Translations under genes and position numbers: made by a program
Part shown: positions 36,132-46,459 of the stretch, in pieces
How the letters are laid out: the number at the start of each line of letters is the position of its first letter
Numbering within the stretch: position 1 is the first letter of the stretch
Notes under the pieces: generated by a model
What the model saw: the letters and a program-made list of their open reading frames with translations, nothing else
Told to the model about the DNA's origin: nothing
Databases searched by the model: none
NCBI RefSeq assembly: GCF_000820515.1
Contig: NZ_JXDG01000037.1
Span: 62,001-126,000, forward strand
Direction: 5' to 3'
Origin: Pseudomonas batumici
Lineage (GTDB): Bacteria > Pseudomonadota > Gammaproteobacteria > Pseudomonadales > Pseudomonadaceae
Length of the DNA: 64,000 nt

Positions 36132-37459
36132 GTTCGCTCCGTCGGCGTCTGCTGCTATGGCTGTTGCCAGCCACTTTCCTGGCCGGACTGCTGGCAAGTA
36201 TCGGCACCTATTGGGGGGCTGTCCTTGAACTGGATGATCTGCTCAACGACCACATGCGTTACCTCGCCGAACACATCAATGTGGATCCAGGAGAGCGTGT
36301 TGTACTGACGGATACAGGCAAGAAACCCAATCCACTCAGTGATGATAATGCTGACGAAGTGCTGCTTCAGGTTTGGAGCGCAGGCGTCCTGAGCTTTACG
36401 ACTGACTCAGGGCTCACGCTTCCACCACCACGGCAAACTGGCCTGAGTGATGTTCAGGTCGGAGATCAAATCTGGCACACCTTTGTCAGCCAGCGCGGCG
36501 ACAAGCTTATCCGGGTGGCTCAAGCGCAAAATAAACGCTGGGAAGAACTCGCCGGTTTAGCCGTGCACCTGCTGTGGCCAGTAATGTCGCTGATTCCCTT
36601 GCTGGCCCTGTTCTTATGGTTTGGTATCAGCTACGGGCTGAAACCATTGCGAACAGTGGCGACAGAACTGTCGGAGCGCAACGTGAATAGCCTGCAGCCT
36701 ATTGCTTCGAAAGAACTGCCTGGCGAAGTCAAACCTTTGGTCGATGCGCTCAACGATCTTCTAGAACGCTTGGCAAATGCCTTCACGATGCAAAAGGACT
36801 TCATCGCTGATGCGGCGCACGAGCTACGTACTCCAGTCGCAGCGCTCAGCATTCAAGTGGAACTGGCACAGCGGGCCACTCTCGATGAAGACCGTCGGAT
36901 ATCGCTGTCCGAGGTACAGGCGGGCGTCACACGTCTTACTCACCTGACACAACAGTTGTTGACCTTGGCTCGTTTGGAACCTGACGCTCAATCGCCAATC
37001 ATGCAGGGCGTCGACTTATCCGATCTGTGCAAGTCGGTGATCAGTGATCAGGTTCGTAGGGCCGAAGTTTCAGGCATTGATCTCGGGCTGGCCGAGCATG
37101 CGGCATCGAGCATTTGGGGGGATCCCGAAACGCTGCGTATCTTGCTCAATAATCTGGTGGACAACGCCATTCGTTATGCGGGTGCCCAGTCAAAGATTGA
37201 CTTGGCAGTGCGCGAGACCGACCAAGGGTTTGTGCTTGAGGTCTGCGACAACGGCCCAGGAATCAGTGCAGCGGACCGCGAGCGGGTGCTGGAGCGATTC
37301 TATCGAGGCAATAATCAAACCGGGTCTGGCAGCGGACTGGGGCTTTCAATTGTTAAAACGATTGCAGAGCAGCACGGAGCCAAAGTAGTACTTGATACTC
37401 CATCAAATGGCGCTGGGCTGCGGGTACAGATCATTTTCCTTTCCAAATCGGAAAACTGA
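36128..37459 (+). CDS. Sensor histidine kinase, PmrB/QseC-like
   Basis: 443 residues. Two membrane segments (about 8-28 and 148-173) flank a 120-residue periplasmic domain with many acidic residues (DDNADE, LELDDLLNDH) that could bind metal ions or cationic peptides. A HAMP-like linker, HisKA with His231 in ADAAHELRTPVAAL, and an HATPase domain (NLVDNAIRYA, GSGSGLGLSIVK) follow. It phosphorylates the regulator encoded just before it. Signal unknown. Confidence 0.92.
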   Translation: MSSLRRRLLLWLLPATFLAGLLASIGTYWGAVLELDDLLNDHMRYLAEHINVDPGERVVLTDTGKKPNPLSDDNADEVLLQVWSAGVLSFTTDSGLTLPPPRQTGLSDVQVGDQIWHTFVSQRGDKLIRVAQAQNKRWEELAGLAVHLLWPVMSLIPLLALFLWFGISYGLKPLRTVATELSERNVNSLQPIASKELPGEVKPLVDALNDLLERLANAFTMQKDFIADAAHELRTPVAALSIQVELAQRATLDEDRRISLSEVQAGVTRLTHLTQQLLTLARLEPDAQSPIMQGVDLSDLCKSVISDQVRRAEVSGIDLGLAEHAASSIWGDPETLRILLNNLVDNAIRYAGAQSKIDLAVRETDQGFVLEVCDNGPGISAADRERVLERFYRGNNQTGSGSGLGLSIVKTIAEQHGAKVVLDTPSNGAGLRVQIIFLSKSEN

Positions 37460-37598
37460 CAAACGTTTCACGATATCCCTACCCGCTCAGAAAGCTCGCG
37501 TTCAGCTTCCCGGGCGCACCCTCGATAGCAGACTAACCTTCAATACACAGGGTGATGTCCGTTGCCGGTGCAGAAGCGGGCCCCCCGGGGAGCGATGA

Positions 37599-38711
37599 GT
37601 GAAACGCAGCAGGATTGCGCTGGTCATCGTGGTGCTCGTGCTCCTGGCGGGTGGCTGGGCGCTCTATCACGGCTTGAGCAAACCCAAGGCCAAGCCACCC
37701 TCCCTGGGCGATCCCGTGACCGCCGTCGCCGTCAAACTGATGGATGTGCCGGTGTATATCGATGCCCTGGGCACGGTGACGCCGACCCGCAGCGTGACCG
37801 TGGTCAGCCAGGTTTCCGGGATCCTGGCTTCGGTAGAGTTCAAGGAGGGGCAGCGGGTCAGCAAGGGCCAGGTGGTGGCGCGAATCGACGACCGGGCGCT
37901 CAAGGCCCAACTGGCGCAGGCCAAGGGCGTGCTGGCCCACGACCAGGCGGTGCTGGTCAATGCCCAGCGCGACCTGGCGCGTTTTCGCCAACTGATCAAG
38001 GTCGGCTCGGTCAGCCAACAGACCCTCGATACCCAGGCTGCCACGGTGCAAGAGCAACTGGGGACGGTGGCGGCGGATGACGGTGCGGTGCAGAACCTGC
38101 AGGTACTGGTGAGTTACTGCACCATCGCCTCGCCGGTGGAGGGCATCGTCGGCCTGCGCCTGGTGGATCCCGGCAATTTCGTCGCCGCGGGCAGCACCAC
38201 CGGCATCGCGGTGATCACCCAGATGAACCCGGCCACGGTGGTGTTCGCGGTGCCGGAGGATGATCTGGGCGCCATCGACCAGGCCATGGCCAAGGGACCG
38301 GTGGATGTCCTGGCCTACGATCGCAACAAACACAACCTGCTGGCCAGCGGGACCTTGCTGGCCCTGGACAACCAGGTCGATACCACCACCGGCACGGTAA
38401 GGGTCAAGGGGCAATTCAACGACGCCGGCAACGCACTGTTCCCCAATCAGTTCGTCAATGCCCGGCTCAAGGCCGACACCTTGCAGCAGGTCGCCGTGGT
38501 GCCGACCCTGGCGATCCAACATGGTAGCAAGGGCGATTTCGTCTTTGTGGTGCAAGGCAGCAAGGCCAGCCTGCGGCCGATCAAGAGCGGGCCGGCCAGC
38601 GGCGACCTGACGGCGGTGCTGGAGAATGGAGTAAAAGTCGGGGAGCAGGTGATTACCGAAGGCGCCGACAAGCTGGACGACGGCTCCCCGGTCAAGGTGG
38701 TCAGCCAGTGA
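37599..38711 (+). CDS. mdtA: MdtA/MuxA-type RND periplasmic adaptor
   Basis: 370 residues from GTG 37599, preceded by GGGGAGCGATGA. One N-terminal membrane anchor (IALVIVVLVLLAGGWALY), lipoyl halves (QVSGILASVEFKEGQRVSKG) and a beta-barrel domain. It links two RND pumps to the outer membrane. The order adaptor-pump-pump-channel is that of muxABC-opmB in P. aeruginosa and mdtABC in E. coli, where two different pump subunits form a heterotrimer. GC content rises back to the chromosomal level at this gene. Confidence 0.9.
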   Translation: MKRSRIALVIVVLVLLAGGWALYHGLSKPKAKPPSLGDPVTAVAVKLMDVPVYIDALGTVTPTRSVTVVSQVSGILASVEFKEGQRVSKGQVVARIDDRALKAQLAQAKGVLAHDQAVLVNAQRDLARFRQLIKVGSVSQQTLDTQAATVQEQLGTVAADDGAVQNLQVLVSYCTIASPVEGIVGLRLVDPGNFVAAGSTTGIAVITQMNPATVVFAVPEDDLGAIDQAMAKGPVDVLAYDRNKHNLLASGTLLALDNQVDTTTGTVRVKGQFNDAGNALFPNQFVNARLKADTLQQVAVVPTLAIQHGSKGDFVFVVQGSKASLRPIKSGPASGDLTAVLENGVKVGEQVITEGADKLDDGSPVKVVSQ

Positions 38712-38721
38712 GGTTTTGCCC

Positions 38722-41700
38722 ATGAACATCTCACGGCCCTTCATCGAACGCCCCATCGCCACCACACTGCTGATGATCGCCGTGCTCCTGCTGGGGCTGC
38801 TCGGCTATCACCTGCTGTCGGTTTCGGCCCTGCCGGAAGTCGATTACCCGACCATCCAGGTCTTCACTCAGTACCCCGGGGCCAGCCCGGAGGTGATCAG
38901 TTCCTCGATCACCGCGCCGCTGGAACGCCAGTTCGGCGAAATGCCCGGGCTCAAGTCGATGGGCTCCACCAGCTCCGATGGCGCCTCGGTCATCACCCTG
39001 CAATTCGACCTGGCGCTGTCGCTGGATATCGCCGAACAGGAAGTGCAGGCCTCGATCAATGCCGCCGGGACCTTCCTGCCGGCCAACCTGCCGTATCCAC
39101 CGGTCTACAGCAAGGTCAACCCGGCCGATGCACCGGTACTGACGCTGTCGCTGACCTCCGATGTGTTGCCGCTGACCAAAATCGAGGACCTGGCCGATAC
39201 CCGCCTGGCGCAGAAGATCTCGCAGATTTCCGGAGTAGGGCTGGTGACCCTCAGCGGCGGCCAGCGCCCGGCGGTCAGGGTCGAGGCCAATACCTCGGCG
39301 CTCAATAGCCTCGGCCTGTCCCTGGAAGACCTGCGCAGTTCCCTGGGCACCGCCAACGTCAACCAGGCCAAGGGCAATATCGACGGCAAGTTCCAGGCGT
39401 TTTCCATCGGTGCCAACGATCAATTGCAATCGGCCGACGAGTACCGCGACCTGGTGATCGGCTACAAGAACGGTGCGCCGATCCGTCTCGCGCAGATCGC
39501 GAGTTCCGTCCAGGGCGCGGAAAATCCCCGGCAGGCGGCCTGGACCAACGACACGCCGTCGATCGTGCTGAATATCCAGCGCCAACCGGGGGCGAACGTG
39601 ATCCAGGTGGTCGACCGGGTCCAGCAGCTGCTGCCCAAGCTGCGCGCCAGCCTGCCGGGGACCCTCAAGGTCAGCGTGCTGACCGACCGCACCCAGACCA
39701 TTCGCGCCTCGGTCACCGACGTCCAGTACGAACTGACGGTCGCGGTGCTGCTGGTGGTGCTGGTGATCTTCCTGTTCCTGCGCACGGTACCGGCCACGTT
39801 GATTCCGGCCGTCACCGTGCCCCTGACCCTGATCGGTACCCTGGCGGTGGCCTACACGCTGGGGTTTTCCCTGAACAACCTGACGCTGATGGCCTTGACC
39901 ATTGCCATCGGCTTCGTGGTCGACGATGCCATCGTCATGATCGAAAACATCACCCGCTACCTGGAGGCGGGGGATACGCCGTTGCAGGCGGCGCTCAAGG
40001 GCTCGGCACAGATCGGCTTCACCATCGTCTCGCTGTCGGTGGCGCTGATCGCGGTGATGATCCCGCTGTTGTTCATGGGCGATGTGGTCGGGCGGCTGTT
40101 TCGCGAATTCGCCATGACGGTGGCGGTGACCATCGTGATCTCGGCGGTGATTTCCCTGACCCTGACACCGATGATGTGCGCGCGCATGCTGCACAAGCAT
40201 GCCGGGGAACGCCGCCCGGACTTTTTCGACCGGATCAACCGCTACTACGTGCGTGGCCTGGACTGGGTCCTGCTGCACCGCCCCCTGACACTGATATCCG
40301 TGGTGTTCACCGCGTTGCTGACCCTGTTCATCATCATGGTCATGCCCAAGGGGTTTTTTCCCGAGCAGGACACCGGGCTGATCCAGGGCATTTCCCAGGG
40401 TTCACCCAGCGTGTCGTTCCAGCAGATGGAGCGGCAACAGCAGAAGCTCGCCGCCAGAATCCTCAAGGATCCGGCGGTGGCCAGCCTGTCGTCCTTCGTC
40501 GGTATCGACCAGACCAACCCGACCATCAACCAGGGCAACCTGCTGATCAACCTCAAGGAGCACGGCCAGCGTGACAATGCGGCGGCGGTGATTCGCCGGC
40601 TGTCGGATGCCAATGCCGATGATTCCGGGGTGCGCCTGTACCTGCACAGCGTGCAGGACCTGACCCTGGACGCGACGGTGGCCACCACCAGCTACCGCCT
40701 CGGCTTGCAGGCCACCGATCCGCAGGTCCTGGAACAGTGGACGGGCAAACTGCTGGCGGCCATCGCCAAGGACCCGCTGTTCAGCGACGTGCAAAGCCAG
40801 GCGATGCAGTTCGGTAATCAGATCCGCATCAACATCGACCGCGCCACGGCTTCCCGCCTGGGGGTGACGCCCCAGGCCATCGATAACGTGCTGTACGACG
40901 CCTTTGGCCAGCGCCAGGTTTCGACCCTCTACACCCAGCTCAACCAGTACCACGTGGTGATGGCCAGCGACCGGCCACCGCGTAACCTCGCCGACCTGCT
41001 GACCGGGCTCTATGTCACCACCAGCAGCGGCGTCGTGACGTCCCTGGCGAGCATGGCCACCCAGCAGGTGATTCGCACGCCCATCACCATCAACCGGCTG
41101 GGCCAGTTCCCCTATGCGGACATCTCCTTCAACCTGGCCCCCGGCCAGACGCTGGGGGCGGCAGTCGCGCGCCTGAATCAGATTGAGAAGGACATCGGCC
41201 TGCCACTGACGGTACAGGCCAACCTGGAAGGCGCCGCCGCAACCTTCCAGTCTTCGCTGTCGAACCAGGTGTTCCTGGTGGCGGCGGCGATTGTCGTGGT
41301 CTACCTGATGCTGGGCATTCTCTACGAGAGCTTCGTGCACCCGGTGACCATCCTCTCGACCTTGCTCTCGGCGGCCCTGGGGGCCTTGCTGGCGTTGCGG
41401 GTCACCGGGACCCAGTTCGACATCATCGGCCTGATCGGCATCGTGCTGCTGATCGGTATTGTCATGAAGAACGGCATCATGATGGTCGACTTCGCCCTGG
41501 AATCGCAGCGCAAGGATGGGCTGGACCCGGTGGCGGCCATTCGCAAGGCGGCGGAGCTGCGTTTCCGGCCGATCCTGATGACCTCCATGGCCTCGCTGTT
41601 CGGCGCGGTGCCGCTGGCGCTGGGCACCGGCATCGGTTCGGAGCTGCGCCATCCGCTGGGCATCGCGATCATCGGCGGGCTGTTGCTCAGCCAGTTGCTG

Positions 41701-41787
41701 ACGCTGTTTTCCACGCCGGTGATCTTCCTGGCGATGAATCAGCTGGAGCGGCGCTTCAGTCCGCCTCAAGCCGAGACCGGGGGCTGA
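38722..41787 (+). CDS. mdtB: MdtB/MuxB-type RND multidrug efflux subunit
   Basis: 1021 residues from ATG 38722 (GAGG ten bases upstream; a TTG lies two codons earlier). Full-length RND transporter with MNISRPFIERPIATTLLMIA, SEVDYPTIQVFTQYPGAS-like porter entry and TM4 GFVVDDAIVMIENITRYLEA. In the family, MdtB and MdtC assemble as a B2C1 trimer exporting bile salts, novobiocin and other drugs. It starts ten bases after the adaptor stop. Confidence 0.93.
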   Translation: MNISRPFIERPIATTLLMIAVLLLGLLGYHLLSVSALPEVDYPTIQVFTQYPGASPEVISSSITAPLERQFGEMPGLKSMGSTSSDGASVITLQFDLALSLDIAEQEVQASINAAGTFLPANLPYPPVYSKVNPADAPVLTLSLTSDVLPLTKIEDLADTRLAQKISQISGVGLVTLSGGQRPAVRVEANTSALNSLGLSLEDLRSSLGTANVNQAKGNIDGKFQAFSIGANDQLQSADEYRDLVIGYKNGAPIRLAQIASSVQGAENPRQAAWTNDTPSIVLNIQRQPGANVIQVVDRVQQLLPKLRASLPGTLKVSVLTDRTQTIRASVTDVQYELTVAVLLVVLVIFLFLRTVPATLIPAVTVPLTLIGTLAVAYTLGFSLNNLTLMALTIAIGFVVDDAIVMIENITRYLEAGDTPLQAALKGSAQIGFTIVSLSVALIAVMIPLLFMGDVVGRLFREFAMTVAVTIVISAVISLTLTPMMCARMLHKHAGERRPDFFDRINRYYVRGLDWVLLHRPLTLISVVFTALLTLFIIMVMPKGFFPEQDTGLIQGISQGSPSVSFQQMERQQQKLAARILKDPAVASLSSFVGIDQTNPTINQGNLLINLKEHGQRDNAAAVIRRLSDANADDSGVRLYLHSVQDLTLDATVATTSYRLGLQATDPQVLEQWTGKLLAAIAKDPLFSDVQSQAMQFGNQIRINIDRATASRLGVTPQAIDNVLYDAFGQRQVSTLYTQLNQYHVVMASDRPPRNLADLLTGLYVTTSSGVVTSLASMATQQVIRTPITINRLGQFPYADISFNLAPGQTLGAAVARLNQIEKDIGLPLTVQANLEGAAATFQSSLSNQVFLVAAAIVVVYLMLGILYESFVHPVTILSTLLSAALGALLALRVTGTQFDIIGLIGIVLLIGIVMKNGIMMVDFALESQRKDGLDPVAAIRKAAELRFRPILMTSMASLFGAVPLALGTGIGSELRHPLGIAIIGGLLLSQLLTLFSTPVIFLAMNQLERRFSPPQAETGG

Positions 41788-41791
41788 GCCC

Positions 41792-44700
41792 ATGAACATC
41801 AGCGCGCCCTTTATCCAGCGCCCGATTGCCACCACCTTGCTGGCGGTCGGCCTGGCGCTGTTCGGTTGGCTGGCGTTCCTGCTGCTGCCAGTGGCGCCGT
41901 TGCCGCAAGTGGATTTCCCGACCATCAGCGTACGGGCCTCGCTGCCAGGCGCCGATCCGGAAACCGTGGCCTCTTCGGTGGCGACGCCCCTGGAACGGCA
42001 TTTCGGACAGATCGCCGGGGTGACCCAGATGACCTCGTCGAGCAGCCTGGGCTCGACCCGCATCAACCTGCAATTCGACCTGAACCGCAATATCGACGGC
42101 GCGGCCCGCGACGTCCAGGCGGCCATCAACGCTGCCCGCAACAGCCTGCCCAACGATCTGTCGGGGAATCCGACCTACCGCAAGGTCAACCCGGCCGATT
42201 CGCCGATCATGGTCATCAGCCTGACATCCGACAGTGCCACGCGGGGCCAGATGTATGACGTGGCCTCGACCTTGCTGGAGCAGAAACTGCTGCAAACCCG
42301 TGGGGTCGGCGATGTCACCGTCGGCGGTGGTGCGCTGCCGGCGGTGCGCGTCGAGCTCAACCCGGACCGGCTCAACCATTACGGGGTCAGCCTGGAGCAA
42401 GTGCGCGGAGCGATCGCCGCGTCGAACGCCAACCTGCCCAAGGGCGCGCTGTCCATCGGCGATCGCGCCTACGGTATCGGCGCCAACGACATGCTGTTCA
42501 AGCCCGAGGACTACGCGCCGCTGGTGGTCAGGCAACGCAACGGCGACGTGGTGCATATCGCCGACCTGGGTTATGTCAGCGAGGCTGTCGAGGACCTGCG
42601 CAACTTCGGCCTGGCCAACAGCCGGCCGGCGGTGCTGCTGGTGCTATTCAAGCAGCCGGGGGCCAACGTCATCGAGACGGTGGATGCGGTCAAGGCGTCG
42701 TTGCCGTTCCTGCAAAGCTCGATCCCGGCCTCGATCAGGCTCAATGTCCTGCTGGACCGCACCACCACCATCCGCGCGTCGCTGCATGATGTGGAGGTCA
42801 GCCTGCTGGCATCGATCTTCCTGGTGACCCTGGTGACCTACGGTTTCTTCCGCGACTGGCGCAGCACCCTGGTGCCGGCCATCGTCGTGCCGCTGTCGCT
42901 GCTCGGCACCTTTGGCGCCATGTATTTCCTGGGCTACAGCCTGAACAACCTGTCGCTGATGGCGCTGACCATTTCCACCGGGTTCGTGGTGGACGATGCG
43001 ATCGTGGTCGTGGAAAACATCATGCGCCACCTGGAGCGCGGCGAAACCCGGCTGCGAGCGTCGCTGGACGGGGCTCGGGAAGTCGGTTTCACGGTATTGA
43101 GCATCAGTGTGTCGCTGATCGCGGTATTCATCCCCTTGCTGATGATGGGCGGCATCGTCGGGCGGCTGTTCCGCGAGTTTTCCATCACGTTGTCGGTGGC
43201 GATCCTGATTTCGATGCTGGTGTCCCTGACCGTGACGCCGATGCTGTCCAGCATCCTGTTGCGTCCGAGCCAGGCGACGGACTCGGCTCACGAGTACCCG
43301 GACTCGGGCTTCCATCGGTTCTATGACCGGACCCTGGGCTGGGTCGTCGAGCATTCGGCCTTGATGGGCCTGTTGACCCTGCTGGTCATCGTGCTCGCCG
43401 GGGGGCTCTATGTACTGGTGCCCAAGGGGTTCTTTCCCCAGGAGGACACCGGACGGTTGCAGGGCAGCATCATTGCGCCGCAGAGCATTTCCTATGCCGC
43501 GATGCAGTCGGCGTTCAGCGAGATCAACCAGACCGTGTCGAAGAACCCGAATGTCGAAACCGTCGGTGGTTTTATCGGCGGCGGCGGGGGCGGCGGCGCG
43601 ATCAACAGCGGCCAGATGTTCATCACGCTCAAGCCGGTCGGTGCCCGCAAGGACAGCGCCGAGCAGGTGATCGCCCAGGTGCGCAAGGCCCTGGGCGAGC
43701 TGCCGGGGACCCGCTTGTACCTGCAATCGGCCCAGGACATCACCGTCGGCGGCAGGCAGAGCGGGGCGCAGTACCAATACACCCTGACCGCCGACGACCA
43801 GGGCACCCTGGATGAATGGGTGCCCAAGGTCGTCGCCGTGCTGCACACCTTGGCGCAACTGACCGACGTCAACACCGACCAGCAGGACAACAGCCTGTTG
43901 GCGAACATCGGCATCAACCGCGATACCGCGGCCCGCCTGGGGGTCAATGTCGGCAACATCGACCAGACCCTCTACGACGCCTTCGGCCAGCGCCAGGTCT
44001 CGACCATCTACAAGTCGGCCAACCAGTATCACGTGGTGATGGAAGTGGCGCCGCCATACTGGACCGATCCGTCGGCCCTCAAGTCGATCTATGTCCCGAC
44101 CGGGCCGGTGAGCTCCAACCAGACGATAGGCGCCTCGGCACTACCGGCGAAGAGCCCGACGCTGGTGCCACTGTCGGCGCTGTCGGATACCGGTATCCAG
44201 CGTACGGCGATTTCCATTGCCCACCAGGGCACCTTTCCGGCGGTGACGGCCTCGTTCAACCTCGCTCCCGGCGTCTCCATCGGCCAGGCCACGGTCCTGG
44301 TGGACAACGCCGTGGCCCAGTTGCGCATGCCGGCCAGCGTGGTCGGGCAGTTCGCCGGCACGGCCCAGGTGTTCCAGGAGTCGGTGGCCAACGAACCGCT
44401 GCTGATCGTCGCGGCCCTGCTGTCGGTGTATATCGTGCTGGGCATGCTCTACGAGAACCTGACGCACCCGCTGACCATTCTCTCGACCTTGCCGTCGGCC
44501 GGTGTCGGCGCACTGATCGCCTTGCTGCTGACCGGCACCGAACTGTCGATCATCGCCCTGGTGGGGGTGATCCTGCTGATCGGGATCGTGAAGAAGAACG
44601 CGATCATGATGATCGATTTCGCCATTACCGAGCGGGTCCAGCACGGGCGCAGTGCCCGGGAGGCGATTCACCGGGCCTGCCTGATCCGCTTCCGGCCGAT

Positions 44701-44908
44701 CATGATGACCACCCTGGCGGCCACCCTCGGGGCCTTGCCGCTGGTCCTGGGCAGTGGCTACGGTTCGGAGTTGCGCCGGCCGCTGGGGATTTCCATTATC
44801 GGCGGGTTGCTGCTCAGCCAATTGCTGACGCTGTACACCACGCCGGTCATCTATCTGTGGCTGGACAACGCTTCCGAGCGGCTGCGCCAGCGCGGCAAGG
44901 AGTCTTGA
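41792..44908 (+). CDS. mdtC: MdtC/MuxC-type RND multidrug efflux subunit
   Basis: 1038 residues. It begins MNISAPFIQRPIATTLLAVG and shows TM4 GFVVDDAIVVVENIMRHLER and a glycine run (FIGGGGGGGA, about 590-600) in the porter region. It is similar to the preceding pump but clearly a separate family member, as expected for the MdtB/MdtC pair. It starts four bases after the mdtB stop. Confidence 0.93.
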   Translation: MNISAPFIQRPIATTLLAVGLALFGWLAFLLLPVAPLPQVDFPTISVRASLPGADPETVASSVATPLERHFGQIAGVTQMTSSSSLGSTRINLQFDLNRNIDGAARDVQAAINAARNSLPNDLSGNPTYRKVNPADSPIMVISLTSDSATRGQMYDVASTLLEQKLLQTRGVGDVTVGGGALPAVRVELNPDRLNHYGVSLEQVRGAIAASNANLPKGALSIGDRAYGIGANDMLFKPEDYAPLVVRQRNGDVVHIADLGYVSEAVEDLRNFGLANSRPAVLLVLFKQPGANVIETVDAVKASLPFLQSSIPASIRLNVLLDRTTTIRASLHDVEVSLLASIFLVTLVTYGFFRDWRSTLVPAIVVPLSLLGTFGAMYFLGYSLNNLSLMALTISTGFVVDDAIVVVENIMRHLERGETRLRASLDGAREVGFTVLSISVSLIAVFIPLLMMGGIVGRLFREFSITLSVAILISMLVSLTVTPMLSSILLRPSQATDSAHEYPDSGFHRFYDRTLGWVVEHSALMGLLTLLVIVLAGGLYVLVPKGFFPQEDTGRLQGSIIAPQSISYAAMQSAFSEINQTVSKNPNVETVGGFIGGGGGGGAINSGQMFITLKPVGARKDSAEQVIAQVRKALGELPGTRLYLQSAQDITVGGRQSGAQYQYTLTADDQGTLDEWVPKVVAVLHTLAQLTDVNTDQQDNSLLANIGINRDTAARLGVNVGNIDQTLYDAFGQRQVSTIYKSANQYHVVMEVAPPYWTDPSALKSIYVPTGPVSSNQTIGASALPAKSPTLVPLSALSDTGIQRTAISIAHQGTFPAVTASFNLAPGVSIGQATVLVDNAVAQLRMPASVVGQFAGTAQVFQESVANEPLLIVAALLSVYIVLGMLYENLTHPLTILSTLPSAGVGALIALLLTGTELSIIALVGVILLIGIVKKNAIMMIDFAITERVQHGRSAREAIHRACLIRFRPIMMTTLAATLGALPLVLGSGYGSELRRPLGISIIGGLLLSQLLTLYTTPVIYLWLDNASERLRQRGKES

Positions 44909-44911
44909 ATC

Positions 44912-46408
44912 ATGATGAAAGGTCAACGCGGGCCGTGGCTGGTCCTGCTGTTCAGCCTGGGCATGAGTGGCTGCATGGTCGGGCCGGATTACCGGAGGCC
45001 GACCATCGAACTGCCGCAGGGCTTCAAGGAAGGCGCGCAATGGCAGCGCGCGGTCGCCAATCCCCAGGGCGCGCTGGACAGCCGGTGGTGGCTGGACTAC
45101 CACGACCCGGTCCTCAACGAGTTGATGACCCGTGCGGCCCAGGCCAACCAGTCGATTGTCGCCGCCGAGGCGGCTTACCGGCTGGCGCAGGCGCAAGTCG
45201 CCGCCAGTCGGGCGGGGCTCTGGCCGACGGTGTCCGCCGGGTTGTCCGGCTCCCGTGGGGTGGTTGGCAGCAGTTCCACTGGCAGTGCCACCAGCAGCTC
45301 TACCAGCAGCTCCACCAGCAGTGCGTCGGGCACCTCCAGTAAATCGGTCGAACAAACGGTCAGCGCCACCCTCAGCGCCAGTTGGGAACCAGACCTGTGG
45401 GGCCTGGTCCGGCGTGGCATCGAATCGAGCCAGGCCACGGCCCACGCCTCCGATGCGCTGTTGGCCGGGGTACGCCTGTCTATCGGCGGCAGTGTCGCCA
45501 GCAACTACTTCGGCATTCGCCAATTGGATATCGATATCCGCTTGCTCGAGCAGCAACAGCGCATCAATCAGCAACTGCTGGACATGACCCAGACCGAATA
45601 CACCCAGGGCACCGCTTCCAACGACCAACTGCTGGTGGCCCAGGACCAACTGACCAGCGTGGTCGCCGCCCTGCAGACCTCGCAGCGCTCGCGCGAACAA
45701 TTCGAGCATGCCCTGGCGGTGCTGGTGGGCGTGGCACCGGCGCAATTCAGCCTGGCGCCCGTCGACAGCTTTGCCTTCAACGTCCCGGCCACCCCCTTGA
45801 GCCTGCCATCGGGACTGTTGCAACGGCGCCCGGACGTGGTGGCCGCCGAGCGTGCAGTGGCGGCGGCCAATGCGAAAATCGGTGTCGCCGAAGCGGCGTT
45901 CTATCCCAATCTCGACCTGACGGCCCAGGTCGGTTACCGCAGCAGTGCCCTGGGCGGCCTGTTCTCGGTGCCGAACCGGATCTGGAGCGTCGGCCCGGCG
46001 CTGGCCGAAACCCTGTTCGACGCTGGCGCCCGCAAGGCTGCGGTCAGCGAGGCCGAAGCCAACTACGACCAGCAAGTCGCCAACTATCGCGGTACGGTGC
46101 TCGGCGCCTTGCAAAACGTGGAAGACAACCTCTCGGCGCTCAATCACCTGCAGGCCCAGGTCCAGGCCTTCCAGCAGATCCATCAGCGCAACCAGCAACT
46201 GTTCGGCAGCCAGCAGGCCCAGCAGAAAGCCGGGACGGTCAGCCTGCAGGCGGTGTTGACCCAGCAGCTGGTCCTGTTGCAGACCGAGCAGAACCTGCGC
46301 GATAGCCAGGGGCAGCTGACCCAGGGCAGCGTGGCCCTGGTCCAGAGCCTGGGCGGCGGATGGCACGCAACCGGGGACAGCACGGCGCAGCCAGCGCCTG
46401 CCAAGTGA
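44912..46408 (+). CDS. OpmB/OprM-type outer membrane channel lipoprotein
   Basis: 498 residues, NodT-family channel. Lipobox MSGC (acylated Cys21) followed by MVGPDYRRP. A striking Ser/Thr/Ala-rich stretch lies at about residues 118-148 (GSSSTGSATSSSTSSSTSSA), coded by near-repeats of AGCAGCTCYACC; it sits where OprM has a loop. It is the exit duct of the MdtABC pump and follows mdtC by three bases. Confidence 0.92.
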   Translation: MMKGQRGPWLVLLFSLGMSGCMVGPDYRRPTIELPQGFKEGAQWQRAVANPQGALDSRWWLDYHDPVLNELMTRAAQANQSIVAAEAAYRLAQAQVAASRAGLWPTVSAGLSGSRGVVGSSSTGSATSSSTSSSTSSASGTSSKSVEQTVSATLSASWEPDLWGLVRRGIESSQATAHASDALLAGVRLSIGGSVASNYFGIRQLDIDIRLLEQQQRINQQLLDMTQTEYTQGTASNDQLLVAQDQLTSVVAALQTSQRSREQFEHALAVLVGVAPAQFSLAPVDSFAFNVPATPLSLPSGLLQRRPDVVAAERAVAAANAKIGVAEAAFYPNLDLTAQVGYRSSALGGLFSVPNRIWSVGPALAETLFDAGARKAAVSEAEANYDQQVANYRGTVLGALQNVEDNLSALNHLQAQVQAFQQIHQRNQQLFGSQQAQQKAGTVSLQAVLTQQLVLLQTEQNLRDSQGQLTQGSVALVQSLGGGWHATGDSTAQPAPAK

Positions 46409-46459
46409 GGTAATATCGCTCCCGCGCAAGACGTTCACCCGTGCCCGACAAAGGATTGT

